This document shows positions 8,064-16,119 of a stretch of 50,014 bases of DNA, piece by piece; the first letter of the stretch is position 1, and each line of letters begins with the position of its first letter. The DNA lies in contig DAOUTG010000009.1 in NCBI GenBank assembly GCA_030626845.1, forward strand, positions 1 to 50,014. Direction: 5' to 3'. The notes below the pieces were generated by a model. The model was given only the letters and a program-made list of their open reading frames with translations. It did no database searches and was not told the DNA's origin. The position numbers were made by a program, and so were the translations under genes. This stretch comes from Methylococcaceae bacterium (GTDB lineage Bacteria > Pseudomonadota > Gammaproteobacteria > Methylococcales > Methylomonadaceae).

Positions 8064-9797
8064 ATGCAAAAACATCCCCTAATAATTCTTTTTAGCATTG
8101 CAATGATTGCCGTCCCTATGTTGGCAATGGCAACAACGGGAATTTTACCTGAATCGGTAGCGATTGATGTAGGTAAAGTTGAAGCGGTTTGTGATAATAA
8201 AAATCCAGAATGGCGAGAACCTCAAAATATTGAAGGTGTCGCTATGCAAGAATCACTACGTTGTAATCCTGATAACCCTTTTGATATTGCAGCGCAAGTA
8301 AAAGGGACGAATAATATTTCAATGGAAACATTAATGCGATCAGGTTTTGCAGCAGATGGAATCATCAAAAAGAATGATATGGATGGGGATGGAGATCCAG
8401 ACCTAATTATTATTAAATTAGAGGTGATTGAGTTAAACGGTCATTCACCTGATTTTGATGGGCTGGTTCCAACGTTTGATATTGCACCCGGAGTTCAGCC
8501 TGGAATGTGGGTTTTCGCCCCAAAAACGCGGGGAATGTCTACCAGTAGTTTTGCAGGGATTGATGCTAATCCTTTGTTGAGAGCGCCTTCTCCTGTGATT
8601 CGTGTTGAGCAAGGAGATGTCGTGTGGATTCAATTGGAAAATAGTCATTATTTTCCTCATACCATCCATTTGCATGGTGTTGATCATCCTTTTGTTGATA
8701 ATGCGGGTGAAGGTAATGATGGCGTTCCAGTTACCAGTGATAAATTTGTGATGCCAGGACAAAGTAAAACTTATGAAATTCGCCCACGAGCGACAGGCAC
8801 ATTTGTTTATCATTGTCATGTACAAACCCATGTGCATTTAGCAATGGGTTTGGTTGGTATGTTTGTGGTAGAAGAGAACCGTCCTAATAACTGGGTACAA
8901 ACTTTTAATGTCGGTGCAGGACAAGTGCGACATCCCTCTAAAGCGATTTTAGAGGAATATGATAATGAATATGATTTGCATTATCACGGGATGGACAAAG
9001 AATTACATAGTATTATTCAACAAAATAATGATCCGCGATTGATTGCTAAAAAAATGAATCGTGAATATAGAAATGGGGATGCAACGGAGGACTATTTTAC
9101 TTTAAACGGACGTTCTTTCCCCTATACACTGCGTGAATCACTGATTGTAACTGAGCCTAATAAAAATATTAAGTTGAGGATGTTTAATAGTACTGGGGAA
9201 ACTTTAGCGATGCACACGCATGGACATAAAGGGACGATTACGCATTATGATGGGGTTGAACATAACCCAGCCGCACAAATTATGCGTGATGTTTATGATA
9301 TTGCACCCGCACAACGTAATGATATAAAAATTAGTACAGTAGATGACGGTCTTCATAGTTATGGAGAAGGTATTTGGATTTTTCATGATCATAGAGAAAA
9401 AGGTATTGCAACAGATGGAATGAATCCTGGGGGGGATATTAGTGCGATTGTTTATAAAAAATACTTAAATGAAATGGGTTTGCCTAAGACTGTAGGTGAA
9501 GGGGTCGGAGATATGTTTACCAAAGCATTTTATCAACGTAAAGTCCCTGTTTGGCAAAATACAGACCCTTGGAATAGCTTGGGTGAAATTGATGCAACCG
9601 ATTATAAAGCACCGCCTGCAAGTCAAGTTATCATTGAAACAGGACCTAAATCCTTTGCAGAATTGGTTGATATTGAAACTGAAAATGCGTTTACTAATTT
9701 CTTAATGGGATTGATGGGCGGTATTTTTGTTTATATATTAATTTTTAATCGTAAAAAAATACTGAGTCAGTTTTCATCAAAAAAGGATGGGAAATAA
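8064..9797 (+). CDS. Multicopper oxidase, periplasmic, C-terminally membrane-anchored
   Basis: This 577-residue protein has a signal peptide (to about residue 23) and a C-terminal membrane helix (about 543-561). Copper motifs in order are TIHLHG (His202, His204), HCHVQTHVHLAM (His250, Cys251, His252, His256, Met261), MHTHGHKG (His384, His386, His388) and FHDH (His441, His443). The second motif is the full type 1 plus type 3 signature, HCHxxxHxxxxM, and lies in the first half. The last motif has Asp in place of the type 1 Cys. This matches the two-domain type C layout, with type 1 copper in domain 1 and a trinuclear centre between domains. A calcium-like loop, DMDGDGDPD, sits at 106-114. The likely reaction is four-electron reduction of O2 coupled to oxidation of an unknown donor. 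Confidence 0.92.
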   Translation: MQKHPLIILFSIAMIAVPMLAMATTGILPESVAIDVGKVEAVCDNKNPEWREPQNIEGVAMQESLRCNPDNPFDIAAQVKGTNNISMETLMRSGFAADGIIKKNDMDGDGDPDLIIIKLEVIELNGHSPDFDGLVPTFDIAPGVQPGMWVFAPKTRGMSTSSFAGIDANPLLRAPSPVIRVEQGDVVWIQLENSHYFPHTIHLHGVDHPFVDNAGEGNDGVPVTSDKFVMPGQSKTYEIRPRATGTFVYHCHVQTHVHLAMGLVGMFVVEENRPNNWVQTFNVGAGQVRHPSKAILEEYDNEYDLHYHGMDKELHSIIQQNNDPRLIAKKMNREYRNGDATEDYFTLNGRSFPYTLRESLIVTEPNKNIKLRMFNSTGETLAMHTHGHKGTITHYDGVEHNPAAQIMRDVYDIAPAQRNDIKISTVDDGLHSYGEGIWIFHDHREKGIATDGMNPGGDISAIVYKKYLNEMGLPKTVGEGVGDMFTKAFYQRKVPVWQNTDPWNSLGEIDATDYKAPPASQVIIETGPKSFAELVDIETENAFTNFLMGLMGGIFVYILIFNRKKILSQFSSKKDGK

Positions 9798-9799
9798 TC

Positions 9800-10681
9800 A
9801 TGACTAAATTATTATCAATGTTGGTATGGGTTGTTATTATTTCCAATCCTGTATCAGCAAAAGAATTTCAAGAACATACCTCATTAATGAATCATGGCGA
9901 TGGTCATATGATGGATATGGATGGGGGGATGATTATGGGTAATAATACCGATAATCTTCCTGGTGGCTGTGATAAAATCGCAGCGACTGCAGAGATTACT
10001 GTTCATGCAGGCCATAAATATGCTGAAAAATTTCCAGGGCGAATGTTTGCTTTTGATCAACAAGAATATCAATTTGAGCCTTGTACAAAATTAACGGTTA
10101 ATTTTATTAATGATGATGAAATACGTCATCAATGGATGATGCATGGGTTGCCTAAATATCTTTATCCTAAAGGGATGTTTCATTTAGAACTTACCGGACC
10201 TGGAAAAATTTCAGGGACGTTAATTTTACCGTCAGGCGATAAAACCTATCTAGTTCATTGTGATATAGCCCAGCATATGGAAAAAGGGATGAAGTCACAA
10301 TTAAAAGTAGGGAAAGGGAGTGGTGATTTACCGAGTATTCCAGGTGTAAGTGCTTATGTGATTCAAGATGATTACAGTGATAGTATTCCAGCTTTACCTT
10401 CAATAGCAGATAAACTGTTAGCGGATAAAAAGACGGCTGAAAATAAGAGGAATGGATCTCAACTAAGTAGTACAGGTATTTCAGGTGTCATGATTATTGG
10501 TTTAGCTATTGGGTTATTATTAATGCCTTTATTAGCAAAGAAATTTAAAGGTAAAACTTTTTCAGAAGGCGCAAGTTATAGTGTTGAGCTACTGACTAAA
10601 TTGATTGTTTTTATTGTCAAAGGAATTAAAAGTCTAATTGATTTGGTTTTCTCAAAGAAAAAGACATTACCTGAAAAGTAA
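9800..10681 (+). CDS. Membrane-anchored cupredoxin-domain protein
   Basis: This 293-residue protein has a signal peptide (residues 1-20, ending PVSA). A His/Met-rich stretch, HGDGHMMDMDGGMIMG (32-47), looks like a low-affinity copper-binding segment. One cupredoxin domain spans about 60-172, with HQWMMHG (His110, His115) and LVHCDIAQHMEKGM supplying Cys154, His159 and Met160 or Met164 as type 1 ligands. A membrane helix follows at about 227-246, and a second hydrophobic amphipathic stretch at 264-285. The ATG lies two bases after the oxidase stop, so translation is probably coupled. The natural reading is an electron carrier or copper donor to the oxidase. The direction of electron flow cannot be read from sequence. 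Confidence 0.88.
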   Translation: MTKLLSMLVWVVIISNPVSAKEFQEHTSLMNHGDGHMMDMDGGMIMGNNTDNLPGGCDKIAATAEITVHAGHKYAEKFPGRMFAFDQQEYQFEPCTKLTVNFINDDEIRHQWMMHGLPKYLYPKGMFHLELTGPGKISGTLILPSGDKTYLVHCDIAQHMEKGMKSQLKVGKGSGDLPSIPGVSAYVIQDDYSDSIPALPSIADKLLADKKTAENKRNGSQLSSTGISGVMIIGLAIGLLLMPLLAKKFKGKTFSEGASYSVELLTKLIVFIVKGIKSLIDLVFSKKKTLPEK

Positions 10682-10708
10682 CTTGAACTTATTTTTAAGA
10701 AAAATTAA

Positions 10709-10736
10709 AGCCTCTGAATTTTCAGGGGCTTTTTTA
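10709..10736 (+). terminator. Rho-independent terminator of the copper operon
   Basis: A hairpin AGCCTCTGA / TCAGGGGCT with a short AT loop and one mismatch is followed directly by a run of T (10730-10735). It lies 28 bases after the cupredoxin stop and before the next start, which closes the three-gene operon. Confidence 0.88.
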
Positions 10737-10753
10737 TATCTGGAATTTAAACT

Positions 10754-11173
10754 ATGGAATATTTATCGCTATGGGGATTGTTTGGGAGTGCTTTTATTTC
10801 TTCAACACTCGCGCCGGGGGGGTCTGAAATTATTTTGGGCTATATGGTTGAACAAAATAATTTTCAAACAGAAAAGTTGGTGTTGATAGCAACCTTAGGT
10901 AATACCTTAGGCGCATTAACAACCTGGGGTCTTGGAATGGTCGCTGCAAAAAAATACCCATTGGAAATAGTGTTATCAGAAAAAAAACAAGCCGCCGTTA
11001 ATGTGGTAAAAAAGTGGGGGTATTTAGCATTATTATTTTCTTGGCTACCTATTGTTGGTGATGGTTTTTGTTTTGCGGGAGGCTGGTTAAAAATGCCGTT
11101 GATTATTTCTATCTTAGTAATTTTATTTGGTAAAGCAATACGTTATGCGTTTATTGCTTATTTAATTATTTAA
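10754..11173 (+). CDS. YqaA-family (DedA-like, VTT domain) membrane protein
   Basis: This 139-residue hydrophobic protein has the length and layout of E. coli YqaA: SAFISSTLAPGGSEIIL near the N-terminus, a GNTLGALTTWGLG loop around 48-60, and WLPIVGDGFCFAGGWLKM around 96-113. The family belongs to the SNARE-associated/VTT group, whose members are linked to membrane lipid transport or homeostasis. The exact role here is unknown. The 3' end overlaps the convergent bcp gene by 12 bases. It lies after the copper-operon terminator, so it is probably a separate unit. Confidence 0.85.
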   Translation: MEYLSLWGLFGSAFISSTLAPGGSEIILGYMVEQNNFQTEKLVLIATLGNTLGALTTWGLGMVAAKKYPLEIVLSEKKQAAVNVVKKWGYLALLFSWLPIVGDGFCFAGGWLKMPLIISILVILFGKAIRYAFIAYLII

Positions 11174-11635
11174 CTCTTTTAGCTTGTCTAAAACTTCTTG
11201 TATATGGTTTTTAACTTTAACTTTCCGCCATTCGTATCGCAATACACCCTTAGGATCAATTAAAAAAGTACTGCGTTCTATTCCTTGCACTTGTTTACCA
11301 TACATATTTTTCATTTTGATAACATCAAACAGCGTGCATAAAGTTTCATCTTTATCCGATAATAAGTCGAATGAAAATTCTTGCTTGGATTTAAAGTTTT
11401 CGTGTACACGAACACTGTCACGAGAAACGCCTAAAATAATACTATTTAGCGCATTAAATTCTTCAATAGCATCTCGAAAGTCCTTACCTTCTTGAGTGCA
11501 GCCTGGGGTGTTGTCTCTTGGGTAAAAATATAAAATCAAGTTTTTACCCCGGTAATCGAATAGATGAATGGTTTTATCACCTGTGGCTACTGCTGAGAAA
11601 TCTTCAATGGGTTTATTTAAGGTAGTATTATTCAT
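11162..11635 (-). CDS. bcp: Thioredoxin-dependent peroxiredoxin, Bcp/PrxQ family
   Basis: This 157-residue protein reduces peroxides through peroxidatic Cys46 in YPRDNTPGCTQE. Many Bcp/PrxQ enzymes have a resolving Cys five residues later (TPGCTVQAC in E. coli). Here that position is Lys51, so it is a variant without the adjacent resolving Cys. Cys100 (DETLCTLFDV) matches a third conserved Cys in E. coli Bcp. The gene follows gcvR by four bases on the minus strand. The gcvR-bcp order is conserved in Gammaproteobacteria and supports both calls. Confidence 0.94.
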   Translation of the reverse strand: MNNTTLNKPIEDFSAVATGDKTIHLFDYRGKNLILYFYPRDNTPGCTQEGKDFRDAIEEFNALNSIILGVSRDSVRVHENFKSKQEFSFDLLSDKDETLCTLFDVIKMKNMYGKQVQGIERSTFLIDPKGVLRYEWRKVKVKNHIQEVLDKLKELNN

Positions 11636-11639
11636 GGTT

Positions 11640-12170
11640 TTAAATTTGTCCTATGGGTTCAAAAAGCGCATCTAGGTTAAGGTTATCGCAAAAAATAAAA
11701 ATCTCTTCTCTTAAAAAAGCTAATTGGATGCTAATTGGAATTAAAATACTAAATTGAGTAGAAAAAATGGGGGTCTGTGTGGTGTAATCAGGGCGGCAAC
11801 TGGCTTTAATTTCTTCTATTAATATATTGTGGGTATTTAAAAAGATAACAATATCTTGAGTAATACTTTGTTGATTGATGGATATGGTTGCTAGTTTGTA
11901 GGGGATGTAAGTTTTTGGTGGAGAAATGTTTTTTGTTTGTTGGCTTTGGATTTGTATGTTGATCTGTTGCTGTAAACTATTTAAAACAGTTTCAAGTTTT
12001 GCCAAATGATTCCAATTACCTTCAATTAATAAATAAGCGGCAATTGCCGATGTTGCAAGATGAGTAGAGCGTAATTCTAAAATATTGCAATTACATTGAG
12101 TAACAGCGTCGAGTATTTCAGCGATAAAATGGCTCGGTGATTGGCTTAAGGCTGTGATAGCAAGATGCAT
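11640..12170 (-). CDS. gcvR: Glycine cleavage system transcriptional repressor-like ACT protein
   Basis: This 176-residue protein opens with an ACT domain (LAITALSQSPSHFIAEILDAV, with CNCNILELRSTHLATSAIAAYLLIEG following), and a second, weaker ACT-like half starts near residue 90. In E. coli, GcvR binds GcvA and glycine to repress the glycine cleavage operon, and it has no DNA-binding domain of its own. The gene sits directly upstream of bcp, the classical arrangement. The second half is divergent, so the regulatory target could differ. Confidence 0.85.
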   Translation of the reverse strand: MHLAITALSQSPSHFIAEILDAVTQCNCNILELRSTHLATSAIAAYLLIEGNWNHLAKLETVLNSLQQQINIQIQSQQTKNISPPKTYIPYKLATISINQQSITQDIVIFLNTHNILIEEIKASCRPDYTTQTPIFSTQFSILIPISIQLAFLREEIFIFCDNLNLDALFEPIGQI

Positions 12171-12323
12171 GTATTATTCCTCAGGTTTTTATATTTAAGA
12201 GGTATTTTATATGTGAAAAAATTTATTGAGTTACCAACTGTTCTTTAATTTCTATCTATAAATAGGTATAATGGTTTAAGAGTATATATCTTAAAGGTGT
12301 TGAAAACTAGATTTTCATATAAA

Positions 12324-12344
12324 TGTTCCTTGTTCCTTGTTCCT
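12324..12344. repeat. Three tandem copies of TGTTCCT
   Basis: TGTTCCT occurs three times head to tail and is followed by TGTTTT. It is non-coding and of unknown role. Slippage could change the copy number. Confidence 0.9.
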
Positions 12345-12361
12345 TGTTTTTTACTTTTCAA

Positions 12362-12419
12362 CCGTAGGTTCTACGGGGATAGCTTATTGTTTTTCAAGCT
12401 CTGGCTTAGTTTACTAAGC
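12362..12419. repeat. Two small hairpins with a degenerate REP-like core
   Basis: CCGTAG-GTT-CTACGG (12362-12376) and GCTTAG-TTTA-CTAAGC (12404-12419) are perfect 6-base stems. Between and into the second runs CAAGCTCTGGCTTA (12395-12408). This resembles the CAAGCTCCAGCTTG core of the REP palindrome at 49413-49426. It may be a decayed REP copy, but the match is short. Confidence 0.4.
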
Positions 12420-12586
12420 GAAACTAGAAATTGGGTAAGAATTAAATACTAAACTTATATGAGTAAATTTAGGTAAGTTTTAAAGAACAGGATAATTGTA
12501 CACGTATGCTATTAGGACTGTCGTCTCAATTTATAAATTTATTTTCCTAATGAAGTATTGAATTGTAAAAAATATATAAATAAAGC

Positions 12587-12615
12587 TTGAATAGCTATGA
12601 TTGTTAATGTATCAT
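12587..12615 (+). promoter_or_regulatory. Sigma70-type promoter for tRNA-Trp-secE-nusG
   Basis: TTGAAT (12587-12592) and TATCAT (12610-12615) are separated by exactly 17 bases, and the -10 box lies 26 bases before the tRNA-Trp 5' end. Spacing and position fit the main promoter of the tRNA-secE-nusG unit. Confidence 0.6.
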
Positions 12616-12641
12616 TCGCAGTTCTTTAGAGTTTATGAATT

Positions 12642-12717
<76 letters not shown>

Positions 12718-12766
12718 TTCATAACTTCATTCAACAAGTTCTATCTATTACCGATAAGTTATTTAA

Positions 12767-13147
12767 ATGAGTGCACAGGCAGCAACAGAAGAAACAACAC
12801 AAGTGTTTGATGTTGTTAAGCAAGTTATCTCTTTCCTTTTTGTGATCGCAGCCGTAGCTGCATTTTATTATTTCTCTGAAATTTTATTGCTTTATAGGGT
12901 CTTAGGGCTTGTCACTGTTGTTATTTTGGCAATGGGTTTGATTCTTACTACGGGGTTAGGACGCAATACTTGGGCTTTTATGTTGGAAGCTAAACAGGAA
13001 GTAAGAAAAGTAGTTTGGCCTACGCGTGAAGAAACAGTACGGACGACCTTATTAGTTTTCGGAATGGTTTTTCTTGTGGGGTTAGTTTTATGGTTACTTG
13101 ATATGTTTCTTTTTTGGGGGATTCGTCTCTTGACAGGACAGGGATAA
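12767..13147 (+). CDS. secE: Preprotein translocase subunit SecE
   Basis: This 126-residue protein has three predicted membrane helices (about 17-37, 41-62, 92-115), as in E. coli, rather than the single-helix form of many other bacteria. The conserved cytoplasmic segment EVRKVVWPTREETVRTT (78-94) precedes helix 3, which clamps SecY. It forms the SecYEG core with the SecY encoded at 37980. The start lies 49 bases after tRNA-Trp, and nusG follows after three bases. Confidence 0.97.
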   Translation: MSAQAATEETTQVFDVVKQVISFLFVIAAVAAFYYFSEILLLYRVLGLVTVVILAMGLILTTGLGRNTWAFMLEAKQEVRKVVWPTREETVRTTLLVFGMVFLVGLVLWLLDMFLFWGIRLLTGQG

Positions 13148-13150
13148 ATA

Positions 13151-13684
13151 ATGGCTTTACGTTGGTATGTAGTACACGCTTACTCTAATTTTGAGGGTAA
13201 AGTTAAAGAGGCTTTGGAAGAGCGTGTAGAACGCGAAGGATTGCAAGAGTTTTTTGGTAAAATTCTTGTTCCTACTGAAGAAGTGGTTGAAATGCGGATG
13301 GGACAGCAACGCAAAAGTGACCGTAAATTTTTTCCAGGTTATGTTCTAGTACAAATGGAATTAACTGATGAGACTTGGCATTTAGTTAGGGATGTTCCTA
13401 GAGTCTTAGGGTTTATTGGTGGAACTTCAGATAGACCTGCACCTATTTCAGATAAAGAAGCAAATTTGATTTTAAGTCGGGTTGAAGATGGTGTTAATAA
13501 ACCTAGACCTAAAGTATTGTTTGAAGTCGGTGAAATGGTTAGAATTATTGATGGGCCATTTAAAGATTTTAACGGTAATATTGAAGATGTTAATTACGAT
13601 AAAAGTAAATTAAAAGTTTCAGTACTAATTTTTGGTAGGGCGACCCCTGTTGAATTGGAATTTGCACAGGTTGAAAAAGCTTAG
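13151..13684 (+). CDS. nusG: Transcription termination/antitermination factor NusG
   Basis: This 177-residue protein has an N-terminal NGN domain ([15 protein letters not shown] at 5-19, [10 protein letters not shown] around 63-72) that binds the RNA polymerase clamp. The C-terminal KOW domain (from about 124, [17 protein letters not shown]) contacts Rho or ribosomal protein S10. It raises elongation rate and couples transcription to translation. It is three bases after secE and is followed by a terminator hairpin before rplK. Confidence 0.98.
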   Translation: MALRWYVVHAYSNFEGKVKEALEERVEREGLQEFFGKILVPTEEVVEMRMGQQRKSDRKFFPGYVLVQMELTDETWHLVRDVPRVLGFIGGTSDRPAPISDKEANLILSRVEDGVNKPRPKVLFEVGEMVRIIDGPFKDFNGNIEDVNYDKSKLKVSVLIFGRATPVELEFAQVEKA

Positions 13685-13704
13685 GCTTTTGTGCGAGTTA
13701 TTTA

Positions 13705-13738
13705 AAAAATCTCTATCTTTTCGGGGGTAGAGATTTTT
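13705..13738 (+). terminator. Terminator between nusG and rplK
   Basis: Perfect 11-base arms AAAAATCTCTA and TAGAGATTTTT enclose a 12-base loop and end in T. The A-rich left arm makes it look bidirectional. It lies 21 bases after nusG and suggests that rplK starts a new unit. No clear separate promoter was found in the 51 bases that follow. Confidence 0.75.
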
Positions 13739-13789
13739 GTTTGTTTGGGGAGCTGATAAAGCGTTTGTACCCAGTTTTTGGAGTGAATA

Positions 13790-14221
13790 ATGGCGAAAAA
13801 AATACAAGCTTATATCAAGCTACAAGTTAAAGCGGGTGAGGCAAATCCTAGTCCCCCAGTAGGACCTGCATTAGGTCAGCATGGGGTTAATATTATGGAG
13901 TTTTGTAAAGCATTCAATGCTAAAACTCAAGATATTGAAAAAGGAATGCCAACCCCTGTGGTAATTACTGTTTATGCTGATAGAAGTTTTACATTTGTCA
14001 CTAAAACACCTCCCGCTTCTGTTTTATTGTTGAAAGCTGCAAACCTTAAAAAGGGTAGTGGTACACCTAATACGGTAAAAGTAGGTACAGTAACGCGTGA
14101 GCAATTGGAAGAAATTGCAAAAACTAAAATGGAAGATCTTAATGCAGCAAATATGGATGCAGCGTTAAGAATTATTGCGGGCAGTGCTCGAAGCATGGGT
14201 CTTAATGTGGAGGGTCTCTAA
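13790..14221 (+). CDS. rplK: 50S ribosomal protein L11
   Basis: This 143-residue protein matches E. coli L11 along its length: the N-terminal [29 protein letters not shown] (17-45) binds factors and thiostrepton-type drugs, and the C-terminal half binds the 23S GTPase-associated centre. It is needed for RelA activation. Its stop codon overlaps the rplA start (TAATG), so translation is coupled. Confidence 0.98.
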   Translation: MAKKIQAYIKLQVKAGEANPSPPVGPALGQHGVNIMEFCKAFNAKTQDIEKGMPTPVVITVYADRSFTFVTKTPPASVLLLKAANLKKGSGTPNTVKVGTVTREQLEEIAKTKMEDLNAANMDAALRIIAGSARSMGLNVEGL

Positions 14222-14913
14222 TGGGAATGTCTAAAAAAGAAAAATTAATTGCAGAAAAAGTTGATGTTGCTAAACAGTATACAATTGTAGAAGCTGTTGC
14301 TGTATTAAAAGAATTGGCATCGACTAAATTTAACGAAGCAATTGATGTTAGCGTAAATCTTGGAATTGATGCAAGAAAATCAGATCAAAATGTTCGTGGT
14401 GCAACGGTGTTACCTAATGGAACAGGTAAAACAGTGCGGGTCGCTGTATTTACACAAGGGGCTAATGCTGATGCTGCTAAAGAAGCGGGTGCTGATATTG
14501 TAGGTATGGATGAGTTAGCAGACCAGGTTAAAAAAGGTGAAATGGATTTTGATGTGGTTATTGCATCCCCCGATGCTATGCGTGTTGTGGGACAGTTAGG
14601 TCAGATTTTAGGTCCGCGTGGTTTAATGCCTAATCCTAAAGTTGGAACGGTTACGCCAGATGTTGCAACAGCGGTCAAAAATGCAAAAGCAGGACAAGTT
14701 CGTTATCGTAATGATAAAGGGGGGATTATTCACTGTACTGTAGGTAAAGTGTCTTTTGAAGCAGGGGATATTTTACAAAATATGGAAGCTTTATTAGTTG
14801 ATTTGAAAAAGGCCAAACCTTCGTCAGCAAAAGGTATATATATACAAAAAGTTAGCCTGTCATCGACGATGGGTCCTGGCTTGTGTATTGATGCAAGTAG
14901 TTTTAACGACTAA
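14221..14913 (+). CDS. rplA: 50S ribosomal protein L1
   Basis: This 230-residue protein has the L1 core [27 protein letters not shown] and the [15 protein letters not shown] motif (about 137-151). It forms the mobile L1 stalk that releases E-site tRNA and, in E. coli, represses its own rplKA mRNA. The ATG at 14221 overlaps the rplK stop by one base. An in-frame ATG two codons later is the alternative start. Confidence 0.98.
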   Translation: MGMSKKEKLIAEKVDVAKQYTIVEAVAVLKELASTKFNEAIDVSVNLGIDARKSDQNVRGATVLPNGTGKTVRVAVFTQGANADAAKEAGADIVGMDELADQVKKGEMDFDVVIASPDAMRVVGQLGQILGPRGLMPNPKVGTVTPDVATAVKNAKAGQVRYRNDKGGIIHCTVGKVSFEAGDILQNMEALLVDLKKAKPSSAKGIYIQKVSLSSTMGPGLCIDASSFND

Positions 14914-15111
14914 TATAATAAACTTTGGGTTGTCGAATTTTCGGCAACCGTCAAAGACCGTAGGTGTGATAGTTTAATTTTATCGCTTAAATTCCTACGC
15001 AGACGGAAGCTTGAACTAGATAAACTAGTGATAAGGGACTGTGGGGCATTCGAATTAAGAATGCACAATTTATCAATTCTAAGTAACCTTAGAAAATTAT
15101 CGGAGGTAAGT
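14914..15111 (+). ncRNA. L10 leader-like regulatory RNA before rplJ
   Basis: The 198-base untranslated region between rplA and rplJ is strongly structured. A first stem-loop (14923-14956) pairs CTTTG/CAAAG and GGTTGTCG/CGGCAACC. A second (14958-14999) pairs CGTAGG with CCTACG around an internal GTGATA/TATCGC stem. In E. coli, L10-L12 complexes bind a kink-turn in this leader and repress rplJL translation. Location and folding fit that element. A kink-turn was not verified. Confidence 0.6.
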
Positions 15112-15639
15112 GTGGCATTAATACTGGATGATAAAAAAGCTGTTGTCGAAGAAGTTGCTGCAATCGCCGCGCAAGCGCATTCTGCTATTGCTGCAGAATA
15201 TCGTGGCTTAACGGTAACAGAACTCACCGAATTGCGTAAAACGGCAAGAGAAACGGGTGTTTATTTGCGAGTGGTTAAAAATACACTAGCAAGACGCGCG
15301 GTTACTGGAACTGAGTTTGAATGTATGAAAACAGGCTTAGTCGGCCCTTTAATTCTTGCATTTTCAATGGAAGACGCTGGTTGTAGTGCACGTTTAATTA
15401 GCAACTTTGCTAAAGAGCATGACAAATTGATCACTAAAGTTGTAGCAATAGGCGGACAAGTCTATGGTGCGGCTGAATTGAAGAAATTGGCAAGCTTACC
15501 AACGCATGATCAGGCATTAAGTCTATTAATGTCGGTGATGAAAGCCCCTGTTGAAAAATTTGTTCGTACTTTGGCAGAACCTAATGGAAAAATGGTTCGT
15601 ACCCTAGCGGCAATTAAAGACCAAAAAGAAGCGGCATAA
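15112..15639 (+). CDS. rplJ: 50S ribosomal protein L10
   Basis: This 175-residue protein begins at GTG (MALILDDKKAVVEEV), matching the E. coli N-terminus MALNLQDKQAIV, with CGGAGG 6-11 bases upstream. An in-frame ATG 84 bases earlier only extends into the structured leader and is not used. L10 anchors L7/L12 dimers on the 23S GTPase-associated centre through its C-terminal helix. It matches E. coli L10 throughout (VVKNTLARRAV, FECM, VGPLILAFSME). Confidence 0.97.
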   Translation: MALILDDKKAVVEEVAAIAAQAHSAIAAEYRGLTVTELTELRKTARETGVYLRVVKNTLARRAVTGTEFECMKTGLVGPLILAFSMEDAGCSARLISNFAKEHDKLITKVVAIGGQVYGAAELKKLASLPTHDQALSLLMSVMKAPVEKFVRTLAEPNGKMVRTLAAIKDQKEAA

Positions 15640-15705
15640 GCCTTAACTTATTATATAGCTCTTAGGTTTTAAGAGCGGATTGAAACGAATATAGAGGAAT
15701 ACAAA

Positions 15706-16080
15706 ATGGCACTTTCACAAGAAGATATCTTGGAAGCAATCTCAGGTTTGACAGTAATGGAAGTTGTTGATTTAATTTCAGCAATGGAAGAGAAATTTGG
15801 TGTATCAGCGGCAGCGGCAGTTGCAGTTGCAGCACCTACTGGTGATTCAGGGGAGGCTGCAGCTGAGCAAACTGAATTTGATGTGGTAATGACATCATTT
15901 GGTGCAAATAAAGTTACTGTTATTAAAGCGGTTCGTGCGATTACAGGATTAGGCTTGAAAGAAGCTAAAGCTGCTGTAGAAGGCGCGCCAACAAGCATTA
16001 AAGAAGCTGTTAGTAAAAGCGAAGCTGAAGAAGTTAAAAAGACACTTGAAGACGCGGGTGCTTCAGTCGAAATTAAATAA
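15706..16080 (+). CDS. rplL: 50S ribosomal protein L7/L12
   Basis: This 124-residue protein has an N-terminal dimerisation helix, an Ala-rich flexible hinge (about 34-55) and a C-terminal domain with [20 protein letters not shown] that recruits translational GTPases. Several dimers form the ribosomal stalk on L10. A GAGG ribosome binding site precedes ATG. It is co-transcribed with rplJ and is followed by attenuator-like hairpins before rpoB. Confidence 0.98.
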   Translation: MALSQEDILEAISGLTVMEVVDLISAMEEKFGVSAAAAVAVAAPTGDSGEAAAEQTEFDVVMTSFGANKVTVIKAVRAITGLGLKEAKAAVEGAPTSIKEAVSKSEAEEVKKTLEDAGASVEIK

Positions 16081-16119
16081 ATATCGACTTGAAACTGAGG
16101 GGCAACCCTTTTATAGCTG

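Larger units (their letters stand above)
12171..12641. other. Gene-free stretch between gcvR and tRNA-Trp
   Basis: No recognisable protein is encoded. It contains a tandem 7-base repeat, two short hairpins with a REP-like core, and a good promoter close to the tRNA. In many Gammaproteobacteria the tRNA-Tyr, -Gly and -Thr genes and a tuf copy lie just before tRNA-Trp. None is present here. Confidence 0.65.

Noticed and set aside
8445-8837. 130-codon minus-strand open frame inside the multicopper oxidase gene
   Set aside because: It is antisense to a strongly supported gene, has a His/Met/Asn-rich composition caused by the opposite strand, and shows no domain or ribosome binding site.
12324-12344. 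CRISPR-like repeat
   Set aside because: Three contiguous 7-base units without spacers are a simple tandem repeat. No CRISPR array or cas gene was seen in the window.
15028-15111. Upstream ATG extending rplJ by 28 codons
   Set aside because: The extension covers the structured leader, has no similarity to L10, and the GTG at 15112 has CGGAGG at the right distance.
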